A stretch of 64,000 nt of DNA, taken from positions 239,055-303,054 of the forward strand of contig JACJXU010000003.1 in assembly GCA_020636475.1 (NCBI GenBank). Reading direction: 5' to 3'. The notes under the pieces are model-generated. The model searched no databases and had not been told where the DNA came from. It was given only the letters and a program-made list of their open reading frames with translations. Both the position numbers and the translations under genes were made by a program. The stretch comes from Chitinophagales bacterium. Lineage in GTDB: Bacteria; Bacteroidota; Bacteroidia; Chitinophagales; UBA2359. Positions 17,990 through 25,317 of this stretch are shown in pieces (positions within the stretch are counted from its first letter, which is position 1; every line of letters begins with the position of its first letter).

Positions 17990-19207
17990 ATGCAAGGTCA
18001 AACATCTCCTCAAGCTATGGCGCAGATGTCGTTGGAACCCTTAGAAGAACGATTGGCAATGAAGAATCCTTCGCAAAAAATGTTTATCGGTATTCCGCGC
18101 GAAACGGCTTTTCAGGAAAAACGCATTGCCCTAACGCCGGAATCTACAGCTTTGTTGATAAACAACGGGCATAGGATAGTAATGGAGTCGCAGGCAGGGC
18201 TTGGCGCGCATTATAAAGACAGCGACTATTCCGAAACAGGGGTAGAAATTGCTTATGACTTGAAAAAGGTTTACGAAGCCGATATTATCTTGAAAGTGGC
18301 ACCGCCTTCTTTAGAGGAAATAGACATGTTGCATCCTTTGCAGGTCTTGTTTTCGCCTATTCATTTGCCCATGATGCAAAGCGATTATTTGGCGCACTTG
18401 ATGCGTAAGCAAGTAACCGGCATTGCCTTTGAGTATATAAAAGATGAGTACGGTTCTTTTCCGATAGTGCGTACGCTTAGTGAAATTGCCGGAAGTAGTG
18501 TTATTTATATTGCCGCAGAATATTTGAGCAATTCGCATGGTGGGCAAGGAATTTTGTTGGGAGGCATTAGCGGTATTCCGCCGGCGCGTATTGTGGTGCT
18601 GGGCGCAGGTGTGGTGGGCGAATATGTAACGCGTACCGCTTTGGGCTTAGGTGCCGATGTGCATGTGTTTGACAGCAGTATTTTTAAATTGATGCGCTTG
18701 CAAAAAAACTTGGGGCGGCACGTATTTACTTCTATTATCAATCCTGAAACTTTGCGCAAAGAGCTGGCACAAGCCGATATAGCCGTAGGAGCAATTCATT
18801 CGGAGCTGGGGCGAGCTCCTTGTGTGGTGACGGAAGCGATGGTTGCAGCAATGCGCGCAGGTTCGGTAATTATAGATGTGAGTATTGACCAAGGCGGGTG
18901 TTTTGAAACATCGCGGGTTACGAACCATTTGCAGCCTACTTTTCGCCAACACGATGTAATACATTACTGTGTACCCAATATTGCGGCGCGGGTATCGAAA
19001 ACTGCCTCGCAGGCTATTAGCAATGTATTAGCTCCTTTGTTGTTAGAAAGTCACGAACAGGGCGGTTTGGAAAAATATTTGCGTTTTCATAAAGCGGCGC
19101 GCCATGGCGTGTATGTGTATAAAGGAAAACTCACCAATCAGTTTTTGAGTGAGCGTTTTGGTATGCGCTTCACCAATTTGGATTTGTTGATGACGGCGGG
19201 TTTTTAA
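17990..19207 (+). CDS. ald: Alanine dehydrogenase
   Basis: NAD-dependent L-alanine dehydrogenase, 405 residues, interconverting alanine and pyruvate plus ammonia. IPRETAFQEKRIALTPES is the pyruvate/substrate region, HLPMM follows, GAGVVGEYVTRTALGLGADV is the NAD-binding Rossmann motif, and VIIDVSIDQGGCFETS is the catalytic loop. The N-terminal extension of about 30 residues (MQGQTSPQAMAQMS) is common in Bacteroidota members. A TAATTTTG element at 17948-17955 may serve as promoter. Confidence 0.93.
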   Translation: MQGQTSPQAMAQMSLEPLEERLAMKNPSQKMFIGIPRETAFQEKRIALTPESTALLINNGHRIVMESQAGLGAHYKDSDYSETGVEIAYDLKKVYEADIILKVAPPSLEEIDMLHPLQVLFSPIHLPMMQSDYLAHLMRKQVTGIAFEYIKDEYGSFPIVRTLSEIAGSSVIYIAAEYLSNSHGGQGILLGGISGIPPARIVVLGAGVVGEYVTRTALGLGADVHVFDSSIFKLMRLQKNLGRHVFTSIINPETLRKELAQADIAVGAIHSELGRAPCVVTEAMVAAMRAGSVIIDVSIDQGGCFETSRVTNHLQPTFRQHDVIHYCVPNIAARVSKTASQAISNVLAPLLLESHEQGGLEKYLRFHKAARHGVYVYKGKLTNQFLSERFGMRFTNLDLLMTAGF

Positions 19208-19210
19208 GTA

Positions 19211-19261
19211 ATGGGACAAAAGAAAGCCAGCATTAAAAAAGTACTTATTTTTGAGGTATGA
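19211..19261 (+). CDS. Possible 16-residue ORF overlapping the next small ORF
   Basis: ATG 19211 opens the short basic peptide MGQKKASIKKVLIFEV. Its TGA overlaps the ATG at 19258 as ATGA, the usual form of translational coupling. It could equally be chance in AT-rich sequence or the eroded end of a gene. Confidence 0.2.
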   Translation: MGQKKASIKKVLIFEV

Positions 19262-19344
19262 GCAAGAAGATATACAAAATAAAACGAAGCAGAAATAGGC
19301 TTATTAGAAGGACTAAAAAAAAGGAAGTAAAAGTGCAAGAGTAA
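19258..19344 (+). CDS. Possible small, highly basic protein (28 residues)
   Basis: ATG 19258 to TAA 19344. The first 20 residues are MSKKIYKIKRSRNRLIRRTK; about half of all residues are Lys or Arg, as in very small ribosomal or nucleic-acid-binding proteins. A TATTTTTG match to the promoter consensus lies at 19246-19253, too close for a normal leader, so either the message is leaderless or the match is chance. A hairpin (19326-19369) covers its end. No family was recognised. Confidence 0.3.
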   Translation: MSKKIYKIKRSRNRLIRRTKKKEVKVQE

Positions 19345-19369
19345 GCCATAGAGCACAGGCACTTTTACT
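19326..19369. terminator. Hairpin downstream of ald
   Basis: AGTAAAAGTGC (19326-19336) pairs with GCACTTTTACT (19359-19369), 11 base pairs around a 22-base loop. There is no long U-run after it, so it is a weak terminator candidate. It lies just upstream of repeat copy 3. Confidence 0.45.
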
Positions 19370-19374
19370 ACTTA

Positions 19375-19677
19375 ATACCAAAACCGTATGGAAAGTTGTG
19401 TATTGGTTTAGGAATTATTAAGGGTAAGTATCTGTTCCGAAACTTTTGGGGCAAATCTATGCTTGGGGACTTCTTCATTTTCTTTGCTTGTCCAAAGAAA
19501 ACGAAGCAAAAGAAACGACACTTTTTTCAAGGTATTTTTGCCCTATTGGGGCAAAACCGCAGTTCTTTGGCTAAACTTTTTACAAGGCTTCAAAAATTTT
19601 TAACGCCCCAAAACTGCTATACGGCGAAAAAAGATTTTACCCTTCTTTAATACGCAATAGCTATTCGATTTTGGTAT
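19375..19677 (+). repeat. 300-bp interspersed repeat, copy 3
   Basis: Same orientation as copies 1 and 2, slightly more diverged. Its ends are the most symmetric: ATACCAAAACCGTATGGAAA on the left and CTATTCGATTTTGGTAT on the right. It lies between the ald hairpin and the DUF4347 relic. Confidence 0.85.
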
Positions 19678-19750
19678 AAGTATCTGCCCAAAAGTAATCA
19701 AGTATTCTCTTGAATAATATACGTTGAAACTTGCATATTGAGTATAGCCG

Positions 19751-19770
19751 CGTTTCGACTTCGCTCAACG
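19751..19770 (+). repeat. 20-bp repeat CGTTTCGACTTCGCTCAACG
   Basis: An identical 20-base sequence recurs at 35787-35806. Both lie in intergenic sequence. Similar GTTTCGACTTCGCTCAAC sequences are widely scattered in Bacteroidota genomes. Confidence 0.6.
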
Positions 19771-19783
19771 CTCGGTAAATAAT

Positions 19784-20310
19784 TTATGCTGGTTTTCTTT
19801 CGTCCAAGTACTTAAAAGCATAGTCTTGATAAGTAAGTTCAATATTATGCTCAGGCGTTCCTATCTTTAAGGACTAATCGCCGTCTTTTCCAGCAATATC
19901 GTCAGAAGCTGCAACTGACACACACCCAAAGCGTTTTGCAGATATTGTACAGCGGCTTGTCCTTTGTCTCCTTTGGCAAATTCACAACCATACACATTGA
20001 GTTGCTGTTTTTCTTGTAATAAATCATTGTTATTTATCCATTTAACAATTTCTCTGGCATTATTCTATTTGCCGTTTATCAAGAGTTCTCCGGGTCGGCC
20101 ACGACTAACTAACTGAAATGCCTCCGATGTCTTTGACATTTCTTTTGCCAGTAAGTATTGGGCTTCTACACTACCGTCAATAAAATAGTTTCCAGCTTTT
20201 GATATAGCACCGCTTCTTTCCACAAGCGTGTTGTCTGTTTCGTATATATTTGCGCCTACGTAATTGGAGAAAGCTAGTATGATAGTAGGCGTGTTGCAAA
20301 TATTGATATT
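19784..20310 (-). pseudogene. Degraded DUF4347 domain gene
   Basis: On the minus strand the sequence reads as a DUF4347 domain: LVSRGRPGELLINGK (normally SHGxPG), then [15 protein letters not shown], then [14 protein letters not shown], then [15 protein letters not shown], in three pieces. TAG codons interrupt at 20065-20067 and 19874-19876, both where the domain would have Trp. A change of frame occurs in an (AC)n tract at about 19916-19926. No start codon is visible upstream of about 20310. DUF4347 usually forms the N-terminus of giant surface adhesins; only this domain is left. Confidence 0.75.
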
Positions 20311-20750
20311 AATTATTTAAAAATATATAAAAATTGAAAAATAATAATAATTTAAATGTAATTTGGTGTTATATAGAACAGAAATATTTGCGATAAACGA
20401 ACTACGACAAAAATGCGTCCAAAATGCTTTTTTCATTTATTTTAATATTAAGTATCTCATTATCAGTTAGTTGTAAAAAAATAATTTCGATTGTATAAGC
20501 AAAAATTATTTTCTATGTGTATTGTTATTTGTTTAAACGGCCTTTTCTGTGTAAATTATTAATTATATTATAAAGAATAAAAATTATTAAATTTTATAAT
20601 AATTGCGTATTCGTAAATAATTCATCTAACTTTATTAATGGTCCAAAATTTTTGAAAAAGACTTTAACTATACAGTAAATTTATGTACTTTTATTACATA
20701 GAAAATATTGTAGAATTTTTTTATTAGTAAATTACCCAAAAATTAAAATT
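20311..20750. other. AT-rich intergenic region, no gene seen
   Basis: About 440 bases of very AT-rich sequence upstream of the repeat protein gene. I see no ORF with coding character, no RNA gene and no clear promoter consensus, though it must contain the promoter of the gene at 20751. Confidence 0.5.
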
Positions 20751-21500
20751 ATGAAAAAGACTTTACTGTTTGTATGTACAATAATTAGTGTTGCATGTGC
20801 TGCACAAGTTCCTACGGCAACCAATGCTACACGTGTAGTATCGGCAGATGATTTATCGCTTAACGATCAGATAGTAGATAATAAATACGCGAACTTTGCC
20901 TTTTATGATGCTTCGGACAACCAAACGTATGCTTTTAATAGTAAGACAGGCGAGTGGGTGAGCCAAGCAGGCGGAATTTCCAAAGATGGAAAAATCGTCG
21001 CCTCCAAAGGTAATTTTGCCTTTTATAATGCTTCGGATAATAAGACTTACGCTTTTAGTAGTATAAAAAATTTGTGGGCGAGTCAGGCTGGTGGAAATAC
21101 GAAAGAGAACACAATTACAGGTTCCAATGGAAACTTTGTGTTTTATAATGTTTCGGACAACAAAACCTATGCTTTTAATAGTGAAACAGGCTTATGGGTA
21201 GGTCAAACTGGCGGAAATCCTAAAAGAAGTAGTACGCTTGTAAGTTCTAATGGTAATTTTGCCTTTTATAATATTATGGACAATACAACCTATGCCTTTA
21301 ATAGTAAAACAGGCGAGTGGGTGGGGCAAAAAGGGGGAAGTAACAAGAGTGAAACCATTATTGGGGCAAATGGCAACTTTGCGTTTTATGATACTTCTCG
21401 TAATACGATCTATGTTTTTAACAAAACAACGAATACTTGGATAGGGCAAGATGGCGGAACTGTAACAAGTGGAACGATTATATTGTCGGAATCGAATTAG
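20751..21500 (+). CDS. Secreted protein of five 40-residue repeats
   Basis: Protein of 249 residues with a signal peptide (MKKTLLFVCTIISVACAAQ). From about residue 47 it is made of five units of 40-41 residues. Each starts with NFAFY and continues as DNxTYAFNSxTGxWVGQxGG followed by a variable Ser/Thr/Asn-rich linker; unit starts are at Asn 48, 88, 128, 169 and 209. The aromatic and Gly pattern suggests four short strands per unit, as in a beta-propeller or solenoid. There is no T9SS tail or lipobox, so it is probably released or periplasmic. No known family was recognised. A strong terminator hairpin follows at 21520-21552. Confidence 0.85.
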   Translation: MKKTLLFVCTIISVACAAQVPTATNATRVVSADDLSLNDQIVDNKYANFAFYDASDNQTYAFNSKTGEWVSQAGGISKDGKIVASKGNFAFYNASDNKTYAFSSIKNLWASQAGGNTKENTITGSNGNFVFYNVSDNKTYAFNSETGLWVGQTGGNPKRSSTLVSSNGNFAFYNIMDNTTYAFNSKTGEWVGQKGGSNKSETIIGANGNFAFYDTSRNTIYVFNKTTNTWIGQDGGTVTSGTIILSESN

Positions 21501-21519
21501 AAAATATATTTAAAAAAGA

Positions 21520-21552
21520 AAGCGACTTTGACCAACACGGTCAAAGTCGCTT
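21520..21552. terminator. Bidirectional terminator hairpin
   Basis: AAGCGACTTTGACC (21520-21533) and GGTCAAAGTCGCTT (21539-21552) form a perfect 14-bp stem with a 5-base loop. It lies between two convergent genes, so it probably ends both transcripts. Confidence 0.85.
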
Positions 21553-21579
21553 ATTGTTTATACAAACGATGAGATAATC

Positions 21580-22770
21580 TTACTCCAACAATTTTATTTT
21601 TTCTAACAAATTTTCGGTTTCCGAAATGTCCATCCCTTCGTTTTTACCTAATATAATAGCTTCTTCTGCTGCGCGGAGGGCTTCGTTTTTGCGCCCCAGT
21701 TTGTACAACAAGGCAGCATAAGTGTCGGCATTGTAGTAGTTGTTTTCTAAAGACAATGATTTTTTCGACCAAGCTAAGGCTTCTTCCAACTTGGCAGGCT
21801 CGTCAATGTGTTCATAAAACGTCCAAGCGGCATTGTTCAACACATTGGATTTTTCCATCGCAAATTTTCCGATATAATTGGCGGCTTCGTTGGCGTATTC
21901 GTTCCATTCTTCGCGCTGTGTGTAATAATACATTGCTAGGCTACCACAAATTTGCTCGCTGTATTCCGAAAAGTTGGCTTGAGCATACGTGATAGCCCAC
22001 AAATACTGTGCAGGATTATCGGTTTCTACGGCTTCCGAAACGTCGTTCATCAATACATTGGTTACGGTACTGATAAATTTTTCTTTGCCCACTTTTTCCA
22101 TAATAGCTGTGCTGAGTTCCGACATTTTGCCGAAGGCTTTCGACTTTTTGTCGTAGGCAGTGCGCAGGATGAAATCAATATTTTTGTCGCTTAGTAATTC
22201 TTCATTAGGCACTGCACTCAAGTAAGCATCGGAGGCTTGTGTAATTTCGTAGGGATTTGAAGCGGCGGCTTCGGCAGCCAAGGCGTAATGGTATAGCATC
22301 TCAGGATTGCGGTCGCCACTGCGGTATTTTTTTTGCAAACTTACATACTGGCGATTTTCATCTAAGGCATTTTTTCCATCTTCAATAAATTCGTCCGCTT
22401 TTTTAAAACCTAAAGTTTTGTGTACCAATTCGCCTTGTGGATTGAAGTACAAAAAAGTAGGGTAGAACTGTACGTTGTACTGTTTGTCGAGTTCGGGACC
22501 TTCGCCTTTTTCCATATCAATGGCTACATTGATAAAGTTTTTGTTGTAAAAGTCGCCTACTTCGGTTTGCGGGAAAATTTCTTTTTTCATTTTTTTGCAC
22601 GGTCCGCACCAAGAAGTATGAGCGTCTAAAACGATAAATTTGTTTTCCTTTTTCGCTAATGCCAAAGCTTCTGCCCAAGTTCCTTCAAAGAAGTTCATTT
22701 GTGCTTTTATAGGCGACACGATACTCATTGCGAAGATGAATAAAAAGGCGATTATGGGTTTCTTTTTCAT
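21580..22770 (-). CDS. Thioredoxin-fold protein with C-terminal helical repeats
   Basis: Exported protein of 396 residues from ATG 22770, which opens the signal peptide MKKKPIIAFLFIFAMSIVSP with cleavage near KAQ. A thioredoxin domain follows, with the active site SWCGPCKKMK and the cis-Pro region QFYPTFLYFNPQG. The second half is helical and TPR-like (LENNYYNADTYAALLYKLGR, NEALRAAEEAI). It probably acts in periplasmic disulfide reduction or isomerisation, as DsbD/TlpA-like proteins do. It is 37 bases downstream of rny and could be read through from it. Confidence 0.85.
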   Translation of the reverse strand: MKKKPIIAFLFIFAMSIVSPIKAQMNFFEGTWAEALALAKKENKFIVLDAHTSWCGPCKKMKKEIFPQTEVGDFYNKNFINVAIDMEKGEGPELDKQYNVQFYPTFLYFNPQGELVHKTLGFKKADEFIEDGKNALDENRQYVSLQKKYRSGDRNPEMLYHYALAAEAAASNPYEITQASDAYLSAVPNEELLSDKNIDFILRTAYDKKSKAFGKMSELSTAIMEKVGKEKFISTVTNVLMNDVSEAVETDNPAQYLWAITYAQANFSEYSEQICGSLAMYYYTQREEWNEYANEAANYIGKFAMEKSNVLNNAAWTFYEHIDEPAKLEEALAWSKKSLSLENNYYNADTYAALLYKLGRKNEALRAAEEAIILGKNEGMDISETENLLEKIKLLE

Positions 22771-22807
22771 AAGAAAGAGGTGTTTAATTATTGTTTTCAA
22801 AAAAAAA

Positions 22808-24424
22808 TTATTTGGCGAAACTTACGGCGCGTTTTTCGCGGATAACGGTTACTTTTATTTGTCCCGGATATTGCATTTCGCTTTGTATTTGTTGTGAAAT
22901 TAAGAAAGAAAGCTCTTCGGCGCGCTGGTCGGCAACTTTGTCGCTTTCTACAATTACACGCAGTTCGCGTCCGGCTTGAATAGCGTATGCTTTGTCCACA
23001 CCATCGTAGCTGGTAGCCAAGTTTTCGAGTTCTTTAATGCGTTTGAGGTATTGTTCCAAAATTTCGCGGCGCGCACCCGGACGAGAGCCGGAAATAGCAT
23101 CGGCGGCTTGTACAATGGGCGAAATGATAAAGCTCATTTCTATTTCGTCGTGGTGCGCACCAATAGCGTTGCAAATGGCGGGTTTTTCTTTGTAGCGTTC
23201 GGCGAGTTTCATTCCCAACAAAGCGTGCGACAATTCGGGGTCTTCGTCCGAAACTTTTCCAATATCGTGCAAGAGTCCGGCGCGCTTGGCTTGTTTGGTG
23301 CTTACGCCCAATTCGGAAGCGAGCAAGGCGGCAATATTGGCAGTTTCTTTGGAGTGTTGTAGCAAGTTTTGTCCGTAAGAGGAGCGATAGCGCATTTTTC
23401 CTACCAATTTGATGAGTTCGGGATGCAGTCCATGAACGTCTAATTCGATAACAGTACGCTCGCCAATTTCCATGATTTGCTGTTCCAGCAAGCGGCGGGT
23501 TTTGTTCACTACTTCTTCGATACGCGCCGGGTGAATGCGTCCATCGGCAACGAGGCGTTGGAGTGAAAGGCGCGCTACTTCGCGGCGGAAGGGGTCGTAG
23601 CCGGAAATAACCACTGCTTCGGGCGTGTCGTCCACAATAATTTCTACGCCGCAGGCAGCTTCTAAGGCACGGATATTTCTCCCTTCACGACCAATGATTT
23701 GTCCTTTTTGGTCGTCTGATTCTAAAGGAAATACCGAAACGGCATTTTCGATGGTTTGTTCGGCGGCGGTGCGCTGAATTGCCTGAATAACGATTTTTTT
23801 GGCTTCTTTGTTGGCGTGCATTTTAGCTTCGTCCACAATATCTTTTACGTATGCCATTGCCTCGGTTTCAGCTTTTTTAACCATGGTTTCTACCAACTGT
23901 TTTTTTGCTTCTTCGGCAGAAAGTCCGGCTACTTTTTCCAACTTTTGGGCAAGTTCGAGTTCCGATTTTTCTACTTTTGTGTCAAAAGATATTTTTCGCT
24001 CATTGAGTTCGTTAAATTTCGCTTCGTATTCTGCTTTTTTATTTTCAATAAGTTGAAATTGCTCTTTAAAGCTTTCTTTTATTTTATCAACATCTTTTTC
24101 TTTGTTTTTGAGTTCATTTTTTCGTTGATTAAGCTGGTCTTCACGTTGGTTGAGTTGGCGCAGCGTTTGTTCTGCTTCGCGTTTTTTCTGATTGAGTTCA
24201 CGCTCGGTATCTGCTTGGAGCTTCAGGGCTTTTTCTTTGGCTTCAAGCACTACTTCCTTCTTGCGGGCTTCGGTTTCTATGCGCGCTTTATCGGTTATGC
24301 GCTCGGCTTCGGCTTGGGCGGCATCTATTTGTTTTTTCATTAATTGCGTAGCAGCCATTTTTCCTACAAAAAATCCTATTGCTGCGCCAACGATACTAAG
24401 TATGATGATAAGGGTAATGTCCAT
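22808..24424 (-). CDS. rny: Ribonuclease Y
   Basis: Membrane-anchored endoribonuclease that starts mRNA decay, 538 residues. An N-terminal transmembrane segment (about 3-22) leads into a long Lys/Glu-rich coiled coil to about residue 200. A KH domain with [15 protein letters not shown] follows, and then the HD domain with the metal-binding [12 protein letters not shown] and [13 protein letters not shown]. Length and order match Rny. It lies 97 bases downstream of zapA in the pheT-zapA-rny cluster. Confidence 0.96.
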   Translation of the reverse strand: MDITLIIILSIVGAAIGFFVGKMAATQLMKKQIDAAQAEAERITDKARIETEARKKEVVLEAKEKALKLQADTERELNQKKREAEQTLRQLNQREDQLNQRKNELKNKEKDVDKIKESFKEQFQLIENKKAEYEAKFNELNERKISFDTKVEKSELELAQKLEKVAGLSAEEAKKQLVETMVKKAETEAMAYVKDIVDEAKMHANKEAKKIVIQAIQRTAAEQTIENAVSVFPLESDDQKGQIIGREGRNIRALEAACGVEIIVDDTPEAVVISGYDPFRREVARLSLQRLVADGRIHPARIEEVVNKTRRLLEQQIMEIGERTVIELDVHGLHPELIKLVGKMRYRSSYGQNLLQHSKETANIAALLASELGVSTKQAKRAGLLHDIGKVSDEDPELSHALLGMKLAERYKEKPAICNAIGAHHDEIEMSFIISPIVQAADAISGSRPGARREILEQYLKRIKELENLATSYDGVDKAYAIQAGRELRVIVESDKVADQRAEELSFLISQQIQSEMQYPGQIKVTVIREKRAVSFAK

Positions 24425-24521
24425 TTAATGTGTTTATATTTTAGGGTTAATAATTTTTTTATGCAAAACTTAAACCAAGTTGCCCCAATATATATAAACA
24501 AAAAAAAATGCAGGAATTGAC

Positions 24522-24830
24522 TTATTTTAGCTGGTGAAGATAAACGGTGAGGAGTTCATCTAATTCGGATAATTCACTCGAAGCATTAAGGTAATCTGTA
24601 TCGTCCGATTTGTTTTGGAGCGTTTCCATACAAAAATCGAAGGCAACGATGGCTAAATGGTCGATAGCTTCGGAGCGGCTGTAAAGATTTTTGTATTCTA
24701 CAAATTTTTTTCGGATAAGATTGCCAGCTAATCGTACCATTTCTTCTTCGTCAGCACTAATGGTCATAGGATACTGCCGCTCGCCAATGGTAAGATTTAT
24801 TTGTATGTTTTTAGGCGTGTTATCACTCAT
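24522..24830 (-). CDS. zapA: Cell division protein ZapA
   Basis: Z-ring-associated protein that bundles FtsZ; 102 residues from ATG 24830 (a TTG precedes it). It shows INLTIGERQYPMTISADEEE, the N-terminal ZapA domain, and then a helix with AIDHLAIVAFDFCMETL. It lies 52 bases downstream of a coiled-coil protein gene, which may encode its partner. Confidence 0.88.
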   Translation of the reverse strand: MSDNTPKNIQINLTIGERQYPMTISADEEEMVRLAGNLIRKKFVEYKNLYSRSEAIDHLAIVAFDFCMETLQNKSDDTDYLNASSELSELDELLTVYLHQLK

Positions 24831-24882
24831 CAATTATAAAAATTATGTAGCTTTAAGTAACAAGTCAAGTTTAAAACTTCGA

Positions 24883-25170
24883 TTATTGAAGAAGTTTCAA
24901 GCATTTATCAATGTCTTTTATATATTGTGTAATGCGTTCGTTCATTTCTTTATTTTGGGCAATATTTTGCTCGTTGTTGGTGGACAAACGCATTAGACTA
25001 ATTTGGTCGTTTAATTTTTGAATTATTTCGTTGTATTCTGTAATATTTTCTTTTAAATCGGCAATTTCTTGTTTGAGCACTTGGTTCTCGGCATCCAATT
25101 TATTGTTGTGGTCAATGATTTGTCCCACTTTTTTCACAATATTAGATACAGTTAAATTTAAGCGATTCAT
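24883..25170 (-). CDS. Small coiled-coil protein between pheT and zapA
   Basis: Protein of 95 residues, almost all of it a heptad-patterned coiled coil (IIDHNNKLDAENQVLKQEIA, then LKENITEYNEIIQKLNDQIS). It has the size and character of ZapB-like proteins and sits directly upstream of zapA on the same strand, as in many Bacteroidota. A division role is inferred only from place and shape; no specific motif shows it. Confidence 0.75.
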   Translation of the reverse strand: MNRLNLTVSNIVKKVGQIIDHNNKLDAENQVLKQEIADLKENITEYNEIIQKLNDQISLMRLSTNNEQNIAQNKEMNERITQYIKDIDKCLKLLQ

Positions 25171-25317
25171 ACAGTATTTTGCCTGTTTTCTTTATATCTT
25201 TTTTAAAATAAACTTAAAATTACGTCTTTCAGTTTAATGTTAGGCAATTTTTTTGTAAATATATTATCATAAAAGAAATAATCATACCAAATATTGCATG
25301 CGCTAACAAGATAATTT

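Noticed and set aside
23756..24343. Long Phe-rich frame antisense to rny
   Set aside because: It is the reverse reading of the Lys/Glu-rich coiled coil; composition is an artefact of that.
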